A DNA stretch of 64,000 nucleotides from an uncultured Acetatifactor sp. (GTDB taxonomy: Bacteria; Bacillota; Clostridia; Lachnospirales; Lachnospiraceae): NCBI GenBank assembly GCA_934433135.1, contig CAKRZO010000002.1, positions 1 to 64,000 of the forward strand. Direction: 5' to 3'. The translations under genes and the position numbers were made by a program. Below the pieces are notes generated by a model that was given only the letters and a program-made list of their open reading frames with translations, did not search any database and had not been told where the DNA came from. This document shows, piece after piece, positions 58,047 through 64,000 of this stretch. Numbering within the stretch: the stretch's first letter is position 1; the number at the start of each line of letters is the position of its first letter.

Positions 58047-59699
58047 TTATTTTACATATTTTTCAAGGGTAGCGCGGACTGCTCCGATGCCGGAAGCAAG
58101 CTCGGCAAAATATTTTTTTACCATATCCGCCATACCGATGGCAAGCAGGTTCACACCGAAGATCTTTTCATTGGAAAGAAGCTCATCCAGTGAAGAAAGA
58201 TCAAAAGACGCTTCCTCATCTTTTGAGCCGTTGCCCAACCGGTAGGGAGCAACATAGGCACAGACCGTATCCAGCAGCGGATCCGGACTTAACGGGAACG
58301 CATTTCCTTTATCATCGATACCCATCAGATAGCGGAGCCAGCCGGCAAAAACAAGCGGAATCAGTTTTAAATCGGACAGATCAAGATCCGGACGCGCAAG
58401 ATATGCTTTTATGGTCTCGCCGAAACGGATCGCCAGCTTCTGGGAAGTATCGGTGGCAATTCTCTGGGGAGTATCCGGCATAAAAGGATTGGGAAGCCGC
58501 ATGGTAACAACGGCATCGATAAAGTCCTTCGGATGAAGAATGCCGGGATCGGTTACAACCGGAAGACCTTCCCGATAACCGATGATTTCTACGAGTTTGT
58601 GAAGAAGCGGATCCTTCATTTCGTCACAAATTAAATGATAATCCAGCAGACACCCGTAGATGGCTAAAGCAGTGTGCAGGGGATTTAAGCAAGTACATAC
58701 TTTCATTTTTTCGACTTTGTCTACCGTGGTTCTGTCGGTAAAAATGAGACCGCCCTTTTCCAGAGGAGGTCTGCCGTTGGGGAAGAGATCCTCGATTACC
58801 AGATATTCACATTCTTCTGCATTGACAAAAGGTGCTATGTAAGTATTCCGGGAAGTAACTATCGGAGTTAAGCCGTCAATGCCGTCGCGGTTAAGCATTT
58901 CTTCTACTTTGGCATCCGGTCTGGGAGTGATTTTATCAATCATACTTAAAGGGAAGGAGATCAGGGCCGGGTTCTTTACATAGTCGGCAAACCCTTTTTC
59001 GACAAGACCGTTGGCGCACCAGGCATCTGCAAAGGCCGTTACGGCCGCTTTTAATTTGTCACCGTTATGGGAGCAGTTATCCATGCTGACGAGGGCAAGA
59101 GGATACTTCCCGGCAAGGTAACGGTGATACAGTAACGAGACGACTTTCCCAAGATAGCTTACCGGTTTGGATTCTGTGATCGATTCTCCGGGACCGCCTG
59201 CAAAATCAGCGGCCACAGCAGCAAGGTAATTCCCTTTGGCATCGGTAAGGCTGTAGCCTTTTTCGGTAATGGTAAAGCTTGCCATCTGCAGGGAGGGGGA
59301 AGCAAAGATTTCTTTCAGACGATTGTATTCTTCCGGCCGCGCACTGTCCAAAAGCAGGGATTCCATAATGCTTCCCACGATGGTCTTTTCTACGGTACAA
59401 TCCGCCTTCAACGTGGCAAGAATGGAAAGGTTGTCATGGGGGCGGTACATTTTTTCAATGATTTCATAGTCAAAACCCTCTGCGGCAATCAGACCGGTAT
59501 CCATAGCGCCGGCATTTAAAAGATTCTGAACCACGTTGCATTGAAACGCCCGGAAAATATTGCCGGCACCGAAGTGAATCCAGGCCGGACGGCGGGCGGT
59601 ATTTTTTTTCACGGTCTCATAGTCAAAATCGGGCAGATGATAACCGGCTTTTAAAAAGGATTCTTTATCCTCTTTAAGGCTTTGTAAAATCAGTTCCAT
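58047..59699 (-). CDS. uxuB: D-mannonate oxidoreductase (fructuronate reductase)
   Basis: 550-aa member of the mannitol dehydrogenase family. The NAD-binding start is RRPAWIHFGAGNIFRAF; ITEKGYSL, MDNCSHNGDKL and PNGRPPLEKGG are family landmarks, and FVNAEECEYLVIEDLFPNGR marks the catalytic half. It reduces D-fructuronate to D-mannonate in glucuronate breakdown. Assignment as UxuB rather than mannitol dehydrogenase rests on the uxuA gene 19 nt upstream. I chose the ATG at 59699 with GGAGG 10 nt before it. Somewhat longer than the E. coli enzyme. Confidence 0.85.
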   Translation of the reverse strand: MELILQSLKEDKESFLKAGYHLPDFDYETVKKNTARRPAWIHFGAGNIFRAFQCNVVQNLLNAGAMDTGLIAAEGFDYEIIEKMYRPHDNLSILATLKADCTVEKTIVGSIMESLLLDSARPEEYNRLKEIFASPSLQMASFTITEKGYSLTDAKGNYLAAVAADFAGGPGESITESKPVSYLGKVVSLLYHRYLAGKYPLALVSMDNCSHNGDKLKAAVTAFADAWCANGLVEKGFADYVKNPALISFPLSMIDKITPRPDAKVEEMLNRDGIDGLTPIVTSRNTYIAPFVNAEECEYLVIEDLFPNGRPPLEKGGLIFTDRTTVDKVEKMKVCTCLNPLHTALAIYGCLLDYHLICDEMKDPLLHKLVEIIGYREGLPVVTDPGILHPKDFIDAVVTMRLPNPFMPDTPQRIATDTSQKLAIRFGETIKAYLARPDLDLSDLKLIPLVFAGWLRYLMGIDDKGNAFPLSPDPLLDTVCAYVAPYRLGNGSKDEEASFDLSSLDELLSNEKIFGVNLLAIGMADMVKKYFAELASGIGAVRATLEKYVK

Positions 59700-59718
59700 A
59701 AAAAGATTCCTCCGTTTT

Positions 59719-60789
59719 TTATTTGCGATGCTGTTTTTCAATGGCTTCCCACAGGCCGTTCAAATAGGTCGCGCCCAGGGCTCTGTCGTAGAGACCGTAG
59801 CCGGGCATGGCGACTTCGCCCCAGATCATGCGGCCGTGATCCGGACGGATCGGACCAGTAAAGCCGATGTCGTACAAGGCAAGCATGATTTCGTACATAT
59901 CAAAGGTACCGTCACTGGAAAGGTGGGCGGATTCTTCGAAGTCGGTAGGAGAGTTGAATTTCAGGTTGCGGACATGGGCAAAGTGAATTCTTCCTTTCAG
60001 AGAGCGGATCATATCCGGAAGGTCATTCTGTAAATTGGTACCGTAGGAGCCGGAACAGAAAGTAACTCCGTTGTGATGGTTATCTACCATTTTCATCATC
60101 CGCAGAATGTTTTCCTTATTAATGATGATTCTGGGAAGTCCGAATACGCTCCAGGCGGGATCATCCGGATGAATGGCCATGTTGATATCGTACTGATCGC
60201 AGACCGGCATAATCCGCTCCAGGAAATATTTCAGATTGGCAAAGAGTTTTTCATCATCCACATCCTTGTAAAGGGCAAAGAGTTCTTTGATGTGTGCCAT
60301 TCGTTCCGGTTCCCAGCCGGGAAGGATGGTGCCGTTGGAATCGGAGGCAATGGAATCAAACATTTCTTCCGGCTTCAGTCGGTCAACTGCTTCCTGGGTG
60401 TAAGCAAGAACCGTAGAACCGTCCGGTCTGACTCTTGCAAGCTCTGTCCTGGTCCAGTCGAATACCGGCATGAAGTTGTAGCATACCATGTGGATACCGG
60501 CCTTGCCGAGGCGCTCTAAGGTTGTAATGTAGTTGTCGATATACTTGTCCCGATCCGGGGTTCCGACTTTGATGGCATCATGAACATTGACGCTCTCAAT
60601 TCCTGCAAGCTTTAAGCCTGCCGCTTCGATTTCCTGTTTTAAAGTGAGGATATCTTCCATTTTCCAGACTTCTCCGGGAGCTGTGCCGTAAAGCGTGGAA
60701 ATAACACCGGTAACGCCGGGAATCTGTCGGATTTGTTTTAAGGTTACGGTATCGTATTTGCTGCCGTACCAGCGCAGAGTCATTTGCAT
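59719..60789 (-). CDS. uxuA: D-mannonate dehydratase
   Basis: 356-aa TIM-barrel enzyme that dehydrates D-mannonate to 2-keto-3-deoxygluconate. Metal ligands are visible: His in AIHPDDPAWS, Cys in VTFCSGSYGTN, His in IHFAHVRN and Asp in IRPDHGRMIWGE. The start MQMTLRWYG is family-typical; of the ATGs at 60789 and 60783 I favour the first (AAGGA about 12 nt upstream). First gene of the uxuAB operon, divergent from an AraC regulator that probably controls it. It links pectin and xylan uronates to central metabolism. Confidence 0.92.
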   Translation of the reverse strand: MQMTLRWYGSKYDTVTLKQIRQIPGVTGVISTLYGTAPGEVWKMEDILTLKQEIEAAGLKLAGIESVNVHDAIKVGTPDRDKYIDNYITTLERLGKAGIHMVCYNFMPVFDWTRTELARVRPDGSTVLAYTQEAVDRLKPEEMFDSIASDSNGTILPGWEPERMAHIKELFALYKDVDDEKLFANLKYFLERIMPVCDQYDINMAIHPDDPAWSVFGLPRIIINKENILRMMKMVDNHHNGVTFCSGSYGTNLQNDLPDMIRSLKGRIHFAHVRNLKFNSPTDFEESAHLSSDGTFDMYEIMLALYDIGFTGPIRPDHGRMIWGEVAMPGYGLYDRALGATYLNGLWEAIEKQHRK

Positions 60790-60962
60790 GGAAATCACCA
60801 TTCCTTTCAAATATCATACTGTGAGTATCTGTAGTTAGTATAATGGTATTTAAAATGCATGAAAAGATAAAAAATTGCTTGCAATCATGCAAAAATTGCG
60901 CTATTCTAAAACAGAGAACGGAACTGATTATAAAAAGGCGGGCAGGACAAAGCAGCCTTGCT

Positions 60963-61001
60963 CAGATTCCTCCGACGCAAAAGCGTCTGCGGAATGGAGA
61001 T
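60963..61001. repeat. dispersed 39-bp palindromic repeat R3, copy 2
   Basis: Same unit as 20687-20725 with two differences: ATTCCTCCGACGC and GCGTCTGCGGAAT arms around AAAA. It lies in the 5' region of the AraC gene, as copy 1 lies before the serine hydrolase gene. Confidence 0.7.
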
Positions 61002-61021
61002 TCGTGCGGAAACGGAGCGGC

Positions 61022-61975
61022 ATGAGAGGCGAACAAAACAGGCGGAATTTAAACCGGAGCATCCGGACGGTGGATGCAGCGGATGAGAGACAGTATATGA
61101 TCCGGGAAGACTATGAGGTCTATGAAAAGGCAGGAAGCCCAGTGGGGGCGCTTTCCTTCCATTATCACAATTTTTATGAAATCATTTACATTTTGGAAGG
61201 GGAGTTTTCTTCCATGATAGAGGAGCGCACTTATAACCTGAAAAAAGGCGATTTTCTGCTGATTGATTCTAATATCATGCACAAATATCATTATGTGGAA
61301 AAAAAACACGATACCTCCAGACGCATTATTTTATGGATTACGGAAGGAATGCTGGAGGCGCTGTCCGGGGAATGGGATCTGAAAAGCTGCTTTAAAGAAC
61401 ACGGGAAAGGAAAAGAACACGGGGAAGGGGCAAGCGGAATCTCCTGTGCGTATCACTTCCCTATTTACTATGAAGAAATGCTCAGGGGGTACCTTTTAAA
61501 GCTGGCCATGGATACCTTGCCGGATGTGGCGGTTCCGGGAGCCAAAAAAGTTTTGGACAGGGGATATCTGACCCTCTTTTTCGGATACCTGAATGTGCTG
61601 TGCGATGAGGCATGGTCCGCCAAAGAGGATTTCCGGCTGCCGGCAGGAGAGAGAATGACGTATCCGCTGGTGGAAACGGTATCGGAATACATCGAAGCGC
61701 ATCTGCAGGAAAAGGTAACCCTGGACGAACTGGCATCCGAGGTGCACATGAGCAAATACCATTTCCTGCGCCGCTTCAAGGAACTGACCGGCATGACGGT
61801 TCATGCTTTTTTGATTAACAAGCGTTTAATCAGAGCCTGCGAGGGTTTAAAAGAAGGAAAAAGCGTAACCCGGGTATATCAGGAAACCGGTTTTAGTGAA
61901 TATTCCTCTTTTCTGCGGAATTTTCAGAAAGCCTTCGGAGTCGCCCCGGGAAAATACAGGGACTTTTACAACTGA
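61022..61975 (+). CDS. AraC family transcriptional regulator next to uxuAB
   Basis: 317-aa soluble regulator. A cupin ligand domain occupies the N-terminal half (FHYHNFYEIIYILEGEF and LKKGDFLLIDSNIMHKYHY); the C-terminal 100 residues carry two HTH units, TLDELASEVHMSKYHFLRRF and SVTRVYQETGFSEYSSFLRNF. A probable promoter TTGCAA-17-TATTCT lies at 60879-60907. I chose the ATG at 61022, after CGGAG; the frame open from 60875 reads through the repeat and is not used. Divergent position from uxuAB suggests it senses a uronate intermediate. Confidence 0.88.
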   Translation: MRGEQNRRNLNRSIRTVDAADERQYMIREDYEVYEKAGSPVGALSFHYHNFYEIIYILEGEFSSMIEERTYNLKKGDFLLIDSNIMHKYHYVEKKHDTSRRIILWITEGMLEALSGEWDLKSCFKEHGKGKEHGEGASGISCAYHFPIYYEEMLRGYLLKLAMDTLPDVAVPGAKKVLDRGYLTLFFGYLNVLCDEAWSAKEDFRLPAGERMTYPLVETVSEYIEAHLQEKVTLDELASEVHMSKYHFLRRFKELTGMTVHAFLINKRLIRACEGLKEGKSVTRVYQETGFSEYSSFLRNFQKAFGVAPGKYRDFYN

Positions 61976-61984
61976 ATCAATAAC

Positions 61985-63382
61985 TTAGCCCAGTTCGGCA
62001 ATCCTGGTGACACCTACGTAGATATCGGAGATTTCATACCAGGTAGCGTAGTCTGTGACACCGGTCTGGGGCAGATTAAAGATGGATTGGAAGGTGCGTA
62101 CCGCTGATGCGGTAGCCGGACCGTAAATCCCGTCCGGTGTAATGGCAGGGATGGCAGGATAGTTCCTGGCAATGCGGTTTAATTGAATCTGGAGCTGTCT
62201 GACCTTTTCTCCGGCGGAACCGTTGGAAAGACTGTAGCCCGGATAGGAGGAAGGAACACCGGAGATCACATCCGCCGTATTAATATACATATCGTCCCCG
62301 AAGTAGTAACGAATGATTTCGATGGCGGAGTAGCCTTCGTCTCCCAGATATTTGGAACCCCACTGACTTAAGCCGTTGCAGGTCACCCGCCTGCCGTCGC
62401 AGTAGGAGGTAAAGATCGGCTGCCGGACACCGGGACGGGACAGGTAGTTGGCAAAAATGGTATCTACCAGATAATCAATATTTTCAAAAATATTTCTTCC
62501 GTAAATCCATTTGTGATCATAGGCAGTGGAAGAAGTAATCGTAAAATTGTAGCCCTGATTCCGGTACCATTCCGTATATACCCTGTTTAAGGTAAACGAC
62601 ATAATGGCCAGGATATTGGCATAAATCGTAGCCTCCGGCCAGGTCGAATAGATTTCGCAGGAAGCGACATTTTTAATATAGTCCTTATAACGAACCCAGT
62701 AATCGGAAGCGGTGCTGTCGGACGGAACTCCGTCATGGACGATAATATATTCCGGAATGACCACTCTGTTTAAAACGATTTCGCCGGTTTCGGCCAACGG
62801 TTTGATTTCCTCTTCCGGAATTTTGGGAGGATAGTCCCCGAAAAGGGTATGTGCCCCGATGACTACAATCTTTTTTTCTTCTTCCGTCATTTCCAGCGGA
62901 TTCATGCGGATGGGTTGAAGAGACAGTTCATTGGCAAAGATTTCGGAGCCGGATACCAGGACAGGTTCATATCCCGGCGCCGAGACATTGATCGTATATT
63001 CGGCATAGGGCTGCGCTTCGGCATCCGAATCTAAGGAAAGCGCTAACGGCGGAGCGGGAAGGGTGATAATCCGCGTTTGACCGGAAGAGTCCGTGGTCAG
63101 ATTCAAAATGGGAGAATCCGGATCGCCGGTATAGGTGACAGAAACTTCTGCGCCTTCAATGGGAACCAGCCCGAGTGCCGAGACAACGCTGATTTTTAAG
63201 GTTCCGCGGTAGCCGCTGTCAGTGCCTCCCGTTCCGGGAAAAGAGACTGTGCCGGGAGCAGTATCGGTGCCTGAAGAAGTATCAGGAGCGGTGGCGGGAG
63301 CAGTATCCGGAGTGGCCTCCGAAGAAGTATCGGGAATGGTATCCGGAGTCATATCCGGAGTGGTATCGTTGGATGTTGGCAT
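61985..63382 (-). CDS. SpoIID-like and peptidoglycan-binding domain protein with TPD repeats
   Basis: 465 aa. Residues 5-45 are low-complexity, built from T-P-D-T/M units. Residues 58-160 look like a carboxypeptidase-regulatory (Cna-like) beta domain: LKISVVSALGLVPIEGAEVSV ... APGYEPVLV. Residues 240-380 resemble SpoIID/LytB, ending CNGLSQWGSKYLGDEGYSAI followed by EIIRYYFG (compare SQxGA..A..G). A PG_binding_1 domain ends the protein (about 395-455, LQIQLNRIARNYPAI, DGIYGPATASAVRTFQ). Domains point to peptidoglycan or spore cortex, yet no signal peptide is visible. AAAGGAA precedes the start. Confidence 0.8.
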   Translation of the reverse strand: MPTSNDTTPDMTPDTIPDTSSEATPDTAPATAPDTSSGTDTAPGTVSFPGTGGTDSGYRGTLKISVVSALGLVPIEGAEVSVTYTGDPDSPILNLTTDSSGQTRIITLPAPPLALSLDSDAEAQPYAEYTINVSAPGYEPVLVSGSEIFANELSLQPIRMNPLEMTEEEKKIVVIGAHTLFGDYPPKIPEEEIKPLAETGEIVLNRVVIPEYIIVHDGVPSDSTASDYWVRYKDYIKNVASCEIYSTWPEATIYANILAIMSFTLNRVYTEWYRNQGYNFTITSSTAYDHKWIYGRNIFENIDYLVDTIFANYLSRPGVRQPIFTSYCDGRRVTCNGLSQWGSKYLGDEGYSAIEIIRYYFGDDMYINTADVISGVPSSYPGYSLSNGSAGEKVRQLQIQLNRIARNYPAIPAITPDGIYGPATASAVRTFQSIFNLPQTGVTDYATWYEISDIYVGVTRIAELG

Positions 63383-63448
63383 AAGAATTCCTTTTGCAAT
63401 GCTTTTATCATGATACTATATGCCGAAGAACCAAAAAAGATACCATGC

Positions 63449-64000
63449 TTACAAACTTCGGTACTGCCCGGGAGTCATCCCTTTGTATTTTTTAAAAACT
63501 TTTACAAAGTAACTGCTGTCGTTAAAGCCGCAGTTTAAACTGATATCCGTTATGGAAAGATCCGGATCCGCCAGCATACCGGCCGCTTGTCCGACCCGGT
63601 AGGAGTTGACGTATTCCATGGGGGTCTGGTGGGTAATGGAACGGAAAAAACGGCAAAAGTACTTGGGGCTCATTCCGGCTGCATTGGCAAGCATTTCCAG
63701 GCTGACAGGCGCGGCATAATGGTTTTCAATGTATTCGAAAACCTGACGGATCTGAATCATTTTCCGGGAACTGTCCTGCAGCTTTTGGCTCCCACCCGCA
63801 AGCTCCCGCGGATTTTCCGTATAATAGCCATTTTTAAGAATCAGACAGTAAAGTCCGCTGATGCCGTTTAAGACAGAAAGCTCCAGAGGAAGGGCGGCGT
63901 TTTCAGGATAAAAAACACTCATCAGACGAGCGGTGACGGAAGCGATTTCCGAAAAGTCCGCCGAAAGTGCTTCTTCCCGCGTTTCGGTGACCAGTTCCGG
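63449..64000 (-). CDS. AraC family regulator, N-terminus beyond the window
   Basis: The frame is open to the window end (64000), giving 183 residues of an incomplete protein. The C-terminal AraC domain is complete, with SLEMLANAAGMSPKYFCRFF and ITDISLNCGFNDSSYFVKVF, and ends GMTPGQYRSL. The visible part upstream is the end of a ligand domain, probably cupin-like. The ATG at 63922 is internal, not the true start. The gene lies 66 nt upstream of the SpoIID-like gene in the same direction. Target unknown. Confidence 0.88.
   Translation of the reverse strand, partial: PELVTETREEALSADFSEIASVTARLMSVFYPENAALPLELSVLNGISGLYCLILKNGYYTENPRELAGGSQKLQDSSRKMIQIRQVFEYIENHYAAPVSLEMLANAAGMSPKYFCRFFRSITHQTPMEYVNSYRVGQAAGMLADPDLSITDISLNCGFNDSSYFVKVFKKYKGMTPGQYRSL

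Noticed and set aside
63220..63380. Tandem repeats resembling a CRISPR or satellite array
   Set aside because: The repeats are codons for T-P-D units in frame with the downstream protein, without unique spacers.

Overview
The window looks like a chromosomal segment of a Clostridia-class Firmicute, most likely a gut Lachnospiraceae. Grounds seen in the sequence: AAGGAGG-type ribosome sites, TTGACA/TATAAT promoters with 17-bp spacers, a CIRCE heat-shock operator, a SpoIID-like protein, LplB/YtcP-type sugar importers paired with membrane-bound AraC sensors, and genes closely packed in operons. No rRNA, tRNA or CRISPR array was seen.

Layout. (1) 0.18-4.3 kb, minus strand: an operon of ECF sigma factor, zinc-finger anti-sigma, a bacteriocin-type 7TM (DUF1430-like) membrane protein and an ABC ATPase. 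(2) 4.4-10.1 kb: a decayed mobile island. It holds a 59-aa HTH protein, a RloB-like pseudogene, zinc-ribbon proteins, an autoregulated TetR with a KTR zinc protein, gene stubs (XRE tail, flavodoxin head, truncated TfoX-like, integrase head), two acetyltransferases and a lipoprotein. (3) 10.1-14.9 kb: a CE15-like esterase, then PAP2, an LPG-synthase-type membrane protein, pssA and psd (phosphatidylethanolamine synthesis). (4) 15-22.2 kb: sugar-import module A (AraC sensor, binding protein, two permeases) followed by a serine hydrolase. (5) 22.2-23.9 kb: a CNNM/CorC-type transporter behind a leader that has a strong promoter, an acidic 29-codon ORF and an intrinsic terminator.

(6) 24.2-41.4 kb: paralogous import module B, followed by a glycan-degradation set (GH105 with an N-terminal beta-rich region, YgjV, alpha/beta esterase, GH106-like, GH2, GH95). 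This fits intracellular processing of rhamnogalacturonan or other pectic oligosaccharides; much of it appears more AT-rich than module A. (7) 41.4-42.9 kb: a defence/TA patch (AbiEi-like antitoxin with a truncated partner, then an antitoxin/PIN toxin pair). (8) 42.9-54.1 kb: mostly housekeeping (acyltransferase, ABC exporter, beta-CASP nuclease, thyA, folA, ilvE, PrsA-like PPIase, CIRCE-controlled htpG). (9) 54.1-58 kb: a heterodimeric ABC exporter. (10) 58-62 kb: uxuB and uxuA divergent from an AraC regulator, which would take up the uronic acids released by the pectin enzymes. (11) 62-64 kb: a SpoIID-like/peptidoglycan-binding protein and the 3' part of another AraC regulator running off the window.

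Points most worth a second look: the leader-peptide/terminator in front of the CNNM transporter; matching promoter boxes in front of each AraC-sensor gene and its neighbouring transport operon; three families of short dispersed palindromic repeats; and the AbiEi promoter framed by two copies of one inverted repeat. All family assignments were made by reading motifs by eye; no database search was run.
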